From Clostridiaceae bacterium (GTDB lineage Bacteria > Bacillota > Clostridia > Lachnospirales > Lachnospiraceae), in NCBI GenBank assembly GCA_910574345.1, contig CAJSZV010000001.1, positions 404,772 to 468,771 on the forward strand: DNA of 64,000 nucleotides, read 5' to 3'. The translations under genes were made by a program, and so were the position numbers. A model generated the notes under the pieces. That model was not told where the DNA came from. It saw nothing but the letters and a program-made list of their open reading frames with translations, and ran no database searches. Shown piece by piece: positions 8,677 through 15,684 of this stretch (within the stretch, counting starts at the first letter, position 1; every line of letters starts with the position of its first letter).

Positions 8677-9309
8677 ATGAAAATCGGAGTGATTCAAGCG
8701 ACTTCCCAAGCGAAGAAAAATAAATTGTTATACCATTGTACTGCAAACGCAGTAAAAAAACATGGGTATGAAGTGATTAATTTTGGCTGCTATGAGGATG
8801 AATCCTGCTATTTTTCATACATAGAGATTGCAGTGATGATTAGTATGCTTTTGTCAAGCAAATCAATTGATTTTGTTGTGACAGGATGTTCTTCGGGACA
8901 AGGAATGATGATTGCCTGTAACAGTCTTCCTGATGTGATTTGTGGATATGTGGAAAATCCACAAGATGCATTTTTGTTTGGAAGAATCAATGACGGAAAT
9001 TCTGTGTCTATTCCTTTGGGATTGAATTTTGGCTGGGCTGGAGAAATCAATTTACAGTATACCTTAGAAAAATTATTTGAGGATGAATTTGGTATTGGTT
9101 ATCCTCCAGAAGATGCGGATAGAAAAAAACAAGATACCCTGCTCTTAAAGAAAATCAATGCATTGACAAAGCGAAACGCAATCAATGTATTTGAACAACT
9201 TGATAAAGCATTGATACAAAAAGTGCTTAAAAAACATAATGTGATTGAATATATATTGAAACATGGCAGGGAAAAAGAAGTCTTAGAATTCATTCGGAGT
9301 AAAAGATAA
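8677..9309 (+). CDS. RpiB/LacAB-family sugar-phosphate isomerase-like protein
   Basis: 210 residues from ATG 8677, 37 bases after the HipA-like gene and likely co-transcribed. The N-terminus (MKIGVIQATSQAKK) and the motif FVVTGC71SSGQGM...A-CN fit the RpiB/LacA/LacB isomerases, whose conserved Cys acts as the base in aldose-ketose phosphate isomerisation. AFLFGRINDGNSVSIPLG corresponds to the family's 'AR.HNDANVL.LG' segment. The protein is longer than classical RpiB (about 150 residues), with an extra helical C-terminal 60 residues. Substrate unknown. It is AT-rich like its neighbour. Confidence 0.7.
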   Translation: MKIGVIQATSQAKKNKLLYHCTANAVKKHGYEVINFGCYEDESCYFSYIEIAVMISMLLSSKSIDFVVTGCSSGQGMMIACNSLPDVICGYVENPQDAFLFGRINDGNSVSIPLGLNFGWAGEINLQYTLEKLFEDEFGIGYPPEDADRKKQDTLLLKKINALTKRNAINVFEQLDKALIQKVLKKHNVIEYILKHGREKEVLEFIRSKR

Positions 9310-9338
9310 ATTCTAGTTTAAAAAGCCAATTTTCAAAC

Positions 9339-9419
9339 ATATGACAAATAGCTTCATGATTTTGTCCGGCGATATGACGCTATCCCCATTCACACGGAGA
9401 ACCGGGAAGGATTTTTAAA
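9339..9419 (+). pseudogene. Fossil of the beta-CASP hydrolase gene 3' end
   Basis: Bases 9339-9382 match 7240-7283 of the hydrolase gene almost base for base. Bases 9383-9415 match 7365 onward (ATCCCCAT..CACACGGAGAACCGGGA). The 81 bases in between (7284-7364) are missing. The copy starts and stops abruptly and has no start codon. It is a decayed duplicate of the tail of the gene at 6222-7454 and brackets the HipA/RpiB insert on its far side. Confidence 0.75.
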
Positions 9420-9427
9420 CTACCCCC

Positions 9428-9456
9428 TTGCAGAATCTTTCGTTCTGTGGTATGCT
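9428..9456 (+). promoter_or_regulatory. Sigma-A promoter of the ABC-F gene leader
   Basis: TTGCAG (9428-9433), exactly 17 bases, then TATGCT (9451-9456). The predicted start near 9463 gives a leader of about 218 bases ahead of the ABC-F gene, enough to hold the uORF and terminator described below. Confidence 0.6.
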
Positions 9457-9487
9457 GTGAGACAGACGAGAAGAAAGAGGTGAAAAG

Positions 9488-9499
9488 ATGAGGAGATAA
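9488..9499 (+). CDS. Three-codon leader ORF (Met-Arg-Arg-stop)
   Basis: ATG-AGG-AGA-TAA at 9488-9499, preceded by AGAGGTG (9476-9482) at five-base spacing, a good ribosome site. It lies at the foot of the 5' arm of the terminator hairpin. A ribosome paused on it by an antibiotic would cover that arm and favour read-through. Short leader peptides with this role are established for several ABC-F resistance genes; its role here is inferred. Confidence 0.5.
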   Translation: MRR

Positions 9500-9596
9500 T
9501 CGACTTTTGAGACATGAGACTGTAAGGTACAGTAGGATACGTCCTGCTGCTTTTCATGTTGCCAAAAGTGGATTGATTCTCATATCCTCTTTTTTT
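9490..9596 (+). terminator. Attenuator hairpin in the ABC-F leader
   Basis: CGACTTTTG (9501-9509) pairs with CAAAAGTGG (9563-9571) with one mismatch. Flanking TAAT/ATTG and GAGA/TCTC extend the stem. Inside, CAGTAGGA and TCCTGCTG (9530-9537 and 9542-9549) close a TACG tetraloop. Seven T residues follow at 9590-9596. The structure reads as an intrinsic terminator about 90 bases upstream of the ABC-F start codon. Confidence 0.65.
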
Positions 9597-9680
9597 GTTG
9601 TGTATTTTTAAGACACGTGTTGAGGAAGAGTAATCCCGAAGATCCCTTTGGCAGCCAAAGTTAGATTGGAGGGATGTGTT

Positions 9681-11198
9681 ATGGCACAGATTCATGTTGC
9701 GGATCTTACCTTCGGATATGAAGGAAGCTTTGATACTGTTTTTGAACATGTTTCATTTTCTGTGGATACGGACTGGAGGCTTGGGTTTATCGGCCGGAAC
9801 GGAAAAGGAAAGACCACGTTTTTGAACCTTTTGCTGGGGAAGTATGCCTACAGCGGCACTATCACGACATCGGTGCCCTTTGACTATTTTCCCTATCCTG
9901 TCAGGGAAGATCAGAGGAAGCAGTGCGCTTCGGAGTTTTTGGAGAAATTGAAGCCCGGATGCGAGGAGTGGAGGGTGGTCTGTGAGCTTGACAAACTTCG
10001 AGGTTTACCCGATCTCTTATACCGTCCTTTTGACACCTTAAGCCACGGGGAGAGGACCAAGGTGCTTTTGGCCCTTTTATGCTCCGGGGAACATGATTTT
10101 CTTCTCATTGACGAGCCGACCAATCATCTGGACCAGGGCTCCAGACAGGCGGTGAAGGAGTATTTAAAGAGCAAAAAAGGATTTATCCTTACCTCCCACG
10201 ACCGGGATCTGTTAGACGGCTGTATTGACCATGTGCTGGTGTTAAACCGGCAGTCCATTGAGGTGCAGAGAGGGAATTTTACCAGCTGGTGGGAGAACAA
10301 GGAGCGCCGGGATCATTTTGAAAAGGCGGAAAATGAAAAGCATCTGCGCCAGATCGCTTCTCTAAAGAAGGCGGCGGACAAAAGCGGAAGATGGGCCCAG
10401 AAAAACGAGAATACCAAGATTGGTTTTGATCCCGTGAAGGAGCCGGACCGGCCCTTCAGGGCCTACATCGGAGCCAAGACCAAGAAGCTGGAGAAGCGGG
10501 TCAAGGAGTATGAGCGGAAGATCGAGCGGGAGATTGAGGCGAAGAAGGAGCTGCTTCGTGACATTGAGGAGCCGGTTTCCCTAAGGCTTAATCCTCTGCT
10601 GTACCACAAGGAGCGCCTGATATCCATGAGCAATCTGTCTTTGGGATATGAGGGGGGAGGCGAAGTCCTGACGGGGTTTTCCTTTGAACTAAAGAGGGGG
10701 GAGAGGGTGTTCCTTCATGGGGAAAACGGCTGCGGAAAGTCTACCCTCATAAAAGCAATTCTGGCATCAGGGGGCAAAAGCGAGAATGAGAGCCTGAGAG
10801 TTTTGTCAGGGGAAGTGAAGGTGGGTTCGGAACTTAAGATCTCCTATGTGAACCAGGATACGGGCTTTCTAAAAGGAGGCATCAAAGAGTTTGCCAGAAA
10901 GCAGGGGTTGGATGAAAGCCTTCTTGGCGCCCTCCTTCGGCAACTGGATATAGAACGTGTTCAATTTTCCAAGAATATGGAGGAGTTTTCCGAGGGGCAG
11001 AAGAAAAAGGTGCTCATTGCCGCGAGCCTTATGACGCCGGCCCACCTTTATATCTGGGATGAGCCCTTAAACTATATTGATGTGTTTTCCAGAATGCAGA
11101 TCGAGGAGCTTCTCCTTTCCTATAAGCCTGCTATGATTCTGGTGGATCATGATATCCGGTTTCAGGAGAAGGTTGCCACCAGGGTGGTGGAGCTATAG
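9681..11198 (+). CDS. Lsa-type ABC-F ribosomal protection protein
   Basis: 505 residues. ATG 9681 is chosen from GGAGGG (9668-9673); upstream in-frame codons have no ribosome site. Two ABC ATPase domains occur in one chain without membrane segments. Walker A sites are GRNGKGKTT (about residue 40) and GENGCGKST (about 350); signatures are LSHGE and FSEGQ; Walker B runs LLIDEPTNHLD. The linker contains WAQKNENTKIGFDPVKEPDR, typical of the Lsa/CplR branch. Members bind the ribosomal E site and dislodge lincosamides, pleuromutilins and streptogramin A. The attenuated leader fits drug-induced expression. Actual resistance cannot be read from sequence. Confidence 0.88.
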   Translation: MAQIHVADLTFGYEGSFDTVFEHVSFSVDTDWRLGFIGRNGKGKTTFLNLLLGKYAYSGTITTSVPFDYFPYPVREDQRKQCASEFLEKLKPGCEEWRVVCELDKLRGLPDLLYRPFDTLSHGERTKVLLALLCSGEHDFLLIDEPTNHLDQGSRQAVKEYLKSKKGFILTSHDRDLLDGCIDHVLVLNRQSIEVQRGNFTSWWENKERRDHFEKAENEKHLRQIASLKKAADKSGRWAQKNENTKIGFDPVKEPDRPFRAYIGAKTKKLEKRVKEYERKIEREIEAKKELLRDIEEPVSLRLNPLLYHKERLISMSNLSLGYEGGGEVLTGFSFELKRGERVFLHGENGCGKSTLIKAILASGGKSENESLRVLSGEVKVGSELKISYVNQDTGFLKGGIKEFARKQGLDESLLGALLRQLDIERVQFSKNMEEFSEGQKKKVLIAASLMTPAHLYIWDEPLNYIDVFSRMQIEELLLSYKPAMILVDHDIRFQEKVATRVVEL

Positions 11199-11242
11199 GC
11201 AATAATAAAATGTATAAGCCTATGGCAAACTACCGATATATA

Positions 11243-11251
11243 TGATATACT
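11243..11251 (+). promoter_or_regulatory. Extended -10 promoter ahead of two small genes
   Basis: TGA-TATACT (11243-11251) is an extended -10, with a weak TGGCAA 17 bases upstream (11223-11228). It lies 43 bases before the small gene at 11294 and is separated from the ABC-F stop codon by about 45 bases. Confidence 0.45.
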
Positions 11252-11293
11252 GGACTTGACATAAATCATGCCGCATAACCAGGAGGTGATCAA

Positions 11294-11482
11294 ATGCCAA
11301 GCGCTGCAGATATCATAAAAGATTATGTGACAGAGTTTTCAAGATTACAGGATTGGATGATACCAGTAAAAGAAACCAATCCTGACACATATGATTCTAT
11401 GCACAAAAGGTATATTGAGTTAAAAGTTACTTTATCAGCTTTGGGCGTGAATCTTACGGAGCTGGATAGAATTAAACAGTAG
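11294..11482 (+). CDS. Small uncharacterised soluble protein
   Basis: 62 residues from ATG 11294 with a textbook AGGAGGTGATCAA ribosome site. The sequence predicts helices, with no cysteines, no signal peptide and no membrane segment. It is followed 35 bases later by a small membrane protein gene with its own AGGAGG, and the two probably form a unit. I do not recognise a family. Confidence 0.7.
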   Translation: MPSAADIIKDYVTEFSRLQDWMIPVKETNPDTYDSMHKRYIELKVTLSALGVNLTELDRIKQ

Positions 11483-11517
11483 AACTTCAAAGGGTGAATT
11501 AAGGAGGCGGTTGACCC

Positions 11518-11766
11518 ATGAGAATTTTATTTGAACTTGGCGATCAATATGCAAAGGAGAGCAGCTGGAAAGATTTTGCCCTTTTAAAGCTTTGTTTATG
11601 TGCCATGGGCATTGTAATCGGGACAAAAGCTGCACCGAAACATAAGGAAACCATAGCAGGCATATCCATGGCAGTATTTATTGTAACCTATATTCCTCTT
11701 ATGACAAAGGTTTTTAAAATCATACTGCGGGAACGCAGTGAAGCAAGGGCATCCGCGGAGAACTGA
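11518..11766 (+). CDS. Small two-helix membrane protein
   Basis: 82 residues from ATG 11518, AGGAGG upstream. Two hydrophobic segments are visible (about residues 24-41 and 47-68) with a Lys-rich loop (KAAPKHKETIAG) between them and a charged C-terminus. Proteins of this kind in Lachnospiraceae have been labelled 'permease of phosphate ABC transporter', a name without support in the sequence. It is paired with the small soluble protein upstream. Function unknown. Confidence 0.65.
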   Translation: MRILFELGDQYAKESSWKDFALLKLCLCAMGIVIGTKAAPKHKETIAGISMAVFIVTYIPLMTKVFKIILRERSEARASAEN

Positions 11767-11805
11767 GAGAAACATCCGGTTGACAGACAGAAGGAGAAGC
11801 TCATT

Positions 11806-11913
11806 GTGCTTTCTATATTTTTCGGAGACATGCCGGAGGCCATTTACAGCCCGGTGGTGTATTTTAAATTATCGCAGACGGTGCTGCATTTGGACCAGAA
11901 ATGGACCGGATAA
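11806..11913 (+). pseudogene. Truncated DUF4869-like remnant
   Basis: A GTG (11806) with AAGGAGA upstream opens a 35-codon frame whose first 20 residues (LSIFFGDMPEAIYSPVVYFK) resemble the N-terminus of DUF4869 proteins ('FGDMPEAIYNTSVYFK') as I remember the family. Those proteins are about 140 residues, so this would be only the first quarter, followed by unrelated residues and a stop. The match is from memory. Confidence 0.35.
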
Positions 11914-11987
11914 TGAAGATTATAAGAAGAAGGCAAGGGATAGTCCAGAGGATTTTATTGAAAGCAGCAGGTTTTTTCACTTACCCA

Positions 11988-12016
11988 TTTCCAAACCCCT
12001 CCAAACGTGATACAAT
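11988..12016 (+). promoter_or_regulatory. Promoter of the BI-1 family gene
   Basis: TTTCCA (11988-11993), 17 bases, then TACAAT (12011-12016) with TG one base upstream. The -35 matches four of six consensus bases. The rest of the 326-base gap (11767-12092) holds only the small remnant at 11806. Confidence 0.5.
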
Positions 12017-12092
12017 AAGACCCATAGCAACAAGAATCAGTTGCCTGACATACCGCCATGGCGAAAGGGCCGGCGGAGGAAAGGAGAGTTTT

Positions 12093-12812
12093 ATGGATTA
12101 TCAGAATATGAATCAGTATTACGGCGGAGCGTACGGGGCGGCGAAAGAATACGAGTCCTTAGAGAGGTACACGGCCAAGACCTTCGGCTGGATGTTTCTG
12201 GGGCTTATGACCACCTTCCTTATAGCCATAACCGGATACGCCACAGGCCTTGTGTTCTATGTGTTCGCTGTGCCTTACCTGATTTTTGCCCTCGGCATTG
12301 CGGAGATCGGGGTGGTGCTGTTTTTGTCGGCACGGATTACCAAGGTGTCCGTGGGAACTGCCAGAGCCCTGTTCCTTGTGTACTCGGTGCTCAACGGCGT
12401 GGTATTTTCCGCATACTTTTTGATGTATGATCTGGCCAGTCTGGTGCTGGTATTCGGCGCCACGGCTCTGTTCTTCGGGATTATGGCGGCTGTGGGATAT
12501 GCGGCCAAGGTGGACTTAAGCAGCCTTAAAAACTTCCTTGTAGGCGGGCTGGTGTTCCTTCTGGTATTCTGGGTGGCCTCCATGTTCATCAATCTCCAGC
12601 GGTTTGAGCTGGTGGCCTGCGCTGTGGGCGTCTTTATCTTCCTGATCTTTACGGCCTATGACACCCAGAAGATCCGGGCCTATCATCAGATATACTGCCA
12701 TGACGGGCAGATGGCAGAGAAGGCCTCTGTCTTTGCGGCTTTGCAGCTGTATCTGGACTTTATCAACCTGTTTTTGTATCTTCTTCGGGCCATGGGCAGG
12801 AGACGGAACTAA
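12093..12812 (+). CDS. Bax inhibitor-1 (BI-1/YccA) family membrane protein
   Basis: 239 residues. ATG 12093 is set by AAGGAGAG (12081-12088); the longer upstream frame has no ribosome site. After a short polar Tyr/Gly-rich N-terminus there are about seven hydrophobic segments (from FGWMFLGLMTTFLIA to LDFINLFLYLL). The C-terminal pattern FTAYDTQKIR...LQLYLDFINLFLYLL is the BI-1/TMBIM signature, with the paired Asp residues that form the pH-sensing latch in the bacterial calcium-leak homologue. The protein sits in the cytoplasmic membrane; its physiological role here is unknown. Confidence 0.85.
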   Translation: MDYQNMNQYYGGAYGAAKEYESLERYTAKTFGWMFLGLMTTFLIAITGYATGLVFYVFAVPYLIFALGIAEIGVVLFLSARITKVSVGTARALFLVYSVLNGVVFSAYFLMYDLASLVLVFGATALFFGIMAAVGYAAKVDLSSLKNFLVGGLVFLLVFWVASMFINLQRFELVACAVGVFIFLIFTAYDTQKIRAYHQIYCHDGQMAEKASVFAALQLYLDFINLFLYLLRAMGRRRN

Positions 12813-12844
12813 GAGGTAGCCAGTTCTTCCTGTGATATGAACAG

Positions 12845-12893
12845 AAATCCCCCGCAGCAGCCAGCCGGAAAGGCGGCATGCAGCGGGGGATTT
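12845..12893. terminator. Bidirectional hairpin between convergent genes
   Basis: AAATCCCCCGC (12845-12855) pairs with GCGGGGGATTT (12883-12893), and inner GCC repeats extend the stem. It lies between the converging BI-1 gene and SprA-like gene. The flanking A/T tracts are short, so termination strength is uncertain. Confidence 0.5.
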
Positions 12894-12986
12894 GACTTCC
12901 AGGGCAATCCGGTATCAGAGGCGTCAAAAAACCTTTTGACCCCAACATCATGACGTTGTTTTACGGCCTCACAGGGGAGGGGCTCA

Positions 12987-13481
12987 TCAGGCTGTCAGAT
13001 CCAGATATTCCCCTTTTTTAACCGGTTCCTCGCTGTAAGTTTCCGGTTTGGAACGGAAGGTAGTTCTGGTGGTTCCGCCGGACATGTAGACTTTTCCGCA
13101 TTCGGGACAGATGTCTGTGTGATAGCTGACGGACTGGGATACCACCTCTTTGTTCTCCTTCTGGGCCTGGGCCCATGCGCGGGACACATGCTCGGCTTCA
13201 TGGGCACGGATGGCGAAAGCCGCGCGTTCCGGGCTGACTCTGGCAGGCGTCTTAAAGGAGACGCCAAGGTCATTAGAACCGTCTTTATATTTTCGGTTTT
13301 TGCATGTCTGACACTCATAGGAGTCAAAGTCACCTTGTGTGGAAATCCCCTTGCTGTTGGCCTGACTGTCAGCCGGAGCCTGGCCCGGCTGCATCGGCCC
13401 CATGGGGGAGATTTTAGAACTGCCCGGATTCAGAAAAGGGGAGGAGATGGATAAGCTGTTAAGGGATATGGCAGGGCTCAT
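12987..13481 (-). CDS. SprA-family HExxH metalloprotease-like protein
   Basis: 164 residues; the start codon is the CAT at 13479-13481, with AAGGAGG on the minus strand just upstream. The N-terminus is Ser/Pro-rich and low-complexity. The core contains ECQTCKNRKYKDGSND, then AHEAEHVSRAWAQA (an HExxH zinc-protease-type motif, residues about 93-97), then CPECGKVYMSGG. This layout matches the SprA-related family as I know it. The two CxxC pairs could form a zinc knuckle. No signal peptide is seen. Catalytic activity is not proven by sequence. It is monocistronic and convergent with the BI-1 gene. Confidence 0.7.
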   Translation of the reverse strand: MSPAISLNSLSISSPFLNPGSSKISPMGPMQPGQAPADSQANSKGISTQGDFDSYECQTCKNRKYKDGSNDLGVSFKTPARVSPERAAFAIRAHEAEHVSRAWAQAQKENKEVVSQSVSYHTDICPECGKVYMSGGTTRTTFRSKPETYSEEPVKKGEYLDLTA

Positions 13482-13799
13482 AAGATAGCCTCCTTTTAAA
13501 AGTATTCAAAAGCCGCCGAAGGGGGCCGTTTTTCATTTCAGAGGAAATTGTGTCCTATGAAAAAATGCTCCCCTTAGGATGCCCGCTGCGCCCAAAGGAA
13601 GATAGGTGCTGCCGCAGCCGCGCTCCGGCGCGGGAGTCCGGATGGCCGGACTCTTTCTGCTATATAAATTATAATCGAATCGTAAGAAAATATCAATATT
13701 ACACAGAATGTCTTTTGAATCGTTTTTCCGAAGGCTTATCTGGGCAAAGCCAACGGCATCGAATTTCGGAATTTAAAGCATAAGGGCAGCAGGAAGGTA
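13482..13799. other. Intergenic stretch with one hairpin
   Basis: No gene is seen. The one clear structure is a perfect 8-bp hairpin, GAGTCCGG-ATGG-CCGGACTC (13634-13653), followed by TTTCT and preceded by a GC-rich palindrome (CGCGCTCCGGCGCG). It could terminate transcription in the + direction. Confidence 0.4.
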
Positions 13800-13828
13800 T
13801 TGAGTTTACAAAAATTTTATGGTATAAA
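13800..13828 (+). promoter_or_regulatory. Promoter of the queuine-salvage operon
   Basis: TTGAGT (13800-13805), 17 bases, TATAAA (13823-13828). It lies about 30 bases ahead of the preQ1 aptamer, so the aptamer would be at the 5' end of the transcript. Confidence 0.55.
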
Positions 13829-13858
13829 TGTATCAGCGTGCCAGACAAAAGGTGCGCC

Positions 13859-13893
13859 ACTGGTTCGAGAACCTCCCAGTATAAAAAACTAGG
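13859..13893 (+). promoter_or_regulatory. PreQ1-I riboswitch aptamer
   Basis: ACTGG (13859-13863) pairs with CCAGT (13876-13880) to form the short P1 stem around the loop TTCGAGAACCTC. The A-rich tail ATAAAAAACTAGG (13881-13893) follows. The tail is nearly identical to the ATAAAAAACTAAGG of the Bacillus queC aptamer, and its AGG can pair with CCT of the loop to form the class-I pseudoknot. An intrinsic terminator follows about 30 bases later, and the downstream genes match the queuine-salvage set, both of which fit a preQ1-controlled attenuator. Confidence 0.8.
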
Positions 13894-13922
13894 CAGAAGG
13901 AAAGAACGCGCTGTTTGTAACA

Positions 13923-13980
13923 GGGTGCTGCTTTTGCTGTTCTTGAAGGGGAAAGATCGGGCGGAGGCAGCCCCCTTTTT
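13923..13980 (+). terminator. Riboswitch-linked intrinsic terminator
   Basis: GGGTGCTGCTTTTGCT (13923-13938) pairs with the GGGCGGAGGCAGCCC region (13959-13974) with one mismatch and several G-T pairs; five T residues follow (13976-13980). It sits between the preQ1 aptamer and queK, as expected for ligand-induced termination. Its loop resembles that of the terminator at 18683-18732. Confidence 0.7.
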
Positions 13981-14045
13981 GTATCGCAGGAAAGTGCGCC
14001 TCAATGTACACTTTTGGTATTACGAGAAAGAAGAAGGATAAAAAG

Positions 14046-15026
14046 GTGAAAAAGAAAAAAGTAATCATTGACTGTGATCCGGGAATCGACGACAGCCTGG
14101 CTCTCATGCTGGCTCTGTCCATGGAGGAACTGGAAGTTTTGGGCATTACGGTAGTATGCGGCAACAGTCCTGTGGAAATGGGGGTGGGAAACGCCAAAAA
14201 GGTACTTCAGTTTATGGACCGTCTGGATGTGCCTGTATTTGCAGGGGCTGCCGCACCCTTACGGCGGGAATTTGTCAATGCACTGGATACACATGGAAGG
14301 GACGGACTGGGGGAGAGCTTCCTGCCTGACGTAAAAGGGTATGACCAGGAGATGGAAGCGGAGGAATTTCTGGCCCGGACCATAAAAGAGGAGTCCTGTT
14401 CTGTCATAGCTCTGGGTCCTTTGACCAATCTGGCCCGGCTTTTAAGGAAAGACCCGGAAAGCTTCGGTCAGATGGAAGAGCTTGTGTCCATGGGCGGAAG
14501 CTTTAAAAGCCATGGCAACTGCTCTCCTGTGGCAGAGTATAATTACTGGGCGGACCCGGACAGTGCGGCTGTGGTGTACGAGGCCATGGGAAAATCGGGA
14601 AAAAAAATGGTCATGACAGGCCTGGATGTGACGAGAAAGATTGTCCTGACTCCGGATCTTTTGGAATATATGAAGCGGCTGGATTCCCGCACAGGAGGCT
14701 TTGTGGAGAGGATCACCAGGTTTTATTTTGATTTTCACTGGATGCAGGAACATCTCATAGGATGTGTGATCAATGATCCTCTGGCCGTGGCATATTTTGC
14801 AGACAGAAGTTTGTGCAGCGGATTTGAATCCCATGTCCAGATAGAGACGGAAGGTATATCTAAGGGGCAGACTTTAGTGGACTCTATGAATTTTTACGGA
14901 AAAACGCCTAACGCCCTGGTACTGACACAGACAGATCCTTTAAGATTTTTTCAGATGTTTTATGGAAAGATTCTAAAGAGAACCGCAGAAAGTTTGGACC
15001 TGCTTCCCTGTCTGGTGAGAAGATGA
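14046..15026 (+). CDS. queK: Queuosine hydrolase, nucleoside-hydrolase family
   Basis: 326 residues starting at GTG 14046, chosen because AGAAGGA lies about six bases upstream; an ATG at 14004 lacks a ribosome site. The N-terminal DCDPGIDD (residues 9-16) is the calcium-binding Asp cluster of inosine/uridine nucleoside hydrolases. ALGPLTNLARLL and NYWADPDSAAVV are further family motifs. The Asp in VINDPLAVAYF completes the metal site. The preQ1-I riboswitch upstream and the ECF S-component plus radical-SAM genes downstream match the Clostridioides difficile queuine-salvage locus. I therefore assign QueK, which releases queuine from queuosine; a generic purine hydrolase is the alternative. Confidence 0.8.
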   Translation: MKKKKVIIDCDPGIDDSLALMLALSMEELEVLGITVVCGNSPVEMGVGNAKKVLQFMDRLDVPVFAGAAAPLRREFVNALDTHGRDGLGESFLPDVKGYDQEMEAEEFLARTIKEESCSVIALGPLTNLARLLRKDPESFGQMEELVSMGGSFKSHGNCSPVAEYNYWADPDSAAVVYEAMGKSGKKMVMTGLDVTRKIVLTPDLLEYMKRLDSRTGGFVERITRFYFDFHWMQEHLIGCVINDPLAVAYFADRSLCSGFESHVQIETEGISKGQTLVDSMNFYGKTPNALVLTQTDPLRFFQMFYGKILKRTAESLDLLPCLVRR

Positions 15027-15039
15027 AAGGAAAAGAGGA

Positions 15040-15684
15040 ATGGAGATGAATATGAAAAAGAAAAAGATAACATCCTACCAGCTCTGTCTGGCAGCTATGG
15101 CAGCAGGGCTCAATGTGGCAGGAGGCCAGCTGGCCCTTATGCTGCGCCTGCCTGTTTATCTGGACAGTATAGGAACGATTTTTACAGGAGCTTTTCTGGG
15201 ACCCTGGTTCGGCATGGTGCCCAGCCTCTTAAGCGGTATTATTATGGGAGTGACCACTGACATCTATTCTTTGTATTTTGCCCCGGTGGGAATGGTCACC
15301 GGTTTCATGGCCGGTGTGGTGTGGAGAAAAATGTCACTTGAGAAAGGAGCATCCTTTTTAAAGGGAAGGCTTTGGCTTTTGGCTCTGGCAGTCGCCGTTC
15401 CGGGAACCTTAGTAAGTTCTGTGATCTGCGCCGCAGTCTTCGGCGGAATCACGTCGTCTGGCTCCGCCGTGCTTGTGCAGCTTCTGGCCAGGACGCCGCT
15501 CGGCATGACTGCCAGCATTTTTGTGGTGCAGATTGTTACGGATTATTTGGACAGGGCAGTGAGTATGGCAGCAGCGGCATATATGCTTAAGATCCTGCCC
15601 TTCGCTCTTAAGGAAAAATGGAGAGGAGATTGGGGCCATGGGAGTGCCGAAGGAACGCTACAGCAGAATTACAGGAAAGAATGA
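15040..15684 (+). CDS. qrtT: ECF transporter S component, queuine/queuosine precursor uptake
   Basis: 214 residues. ATG 15040 is used; ATG 15052, with GGAG six bases upstream, is an equally good start and shortens the product by four residues. About five to six hydrophobic segments run from LCLAAMAAGLNVAGGQLAL to FVVQIVTDYLDRAVSMAAAAYML. The pattern LPVYLDSIGTIFTGAFLGPW...SLLSGIIMG is typical of ECF S components. No EcfA/EcfT genes are in the window, so it must share a module encoded elsewhere. Its place between queK and queL under a preQ1-I riboswitch supports queuine or queuosine uptake. Confidence 0.78.
   Translation: MEMNMKKKKITSYQLCLAAMAAGLNVAGGQLALMLRLPVYLDSIGTIFTGAFLGPWFGMVPSLLSGIIMGVTTDIYSLYFAPVGMVTGFMAGVVWRKMSLEKGASFLKGRLWLLALAVAVPGTLVSSVICAAVFGGITSSGSAVLVQLLARTPLGMTASIFVVQIVTDYLDRAVSMAAAAYMLKILPFALKEKWRGDWGHGSAEGTLQQNYRKE

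Noticed and set aside
11256..11261. A perfect TTGACA before the small gene at 11294
   Set aside because: No -10 element follows at a usable distance before the start codon; the extended -10 at 11243 is the better candidate.
11738..12010. A 90-codon frame between the small membrane protein and the BI-1 gene
   Set aside because: It starts inside the previous gene, is Arg- and Cys-rich without domain features, and overlaps the better-supported DUF4869-like remnant.
13550..14041. Open frames of 67-77 codons in the riboswitch leader
   Set aside because: They overlap the preQ1 aptamer and terminator, lack ribosome sites and have no family resemblance.
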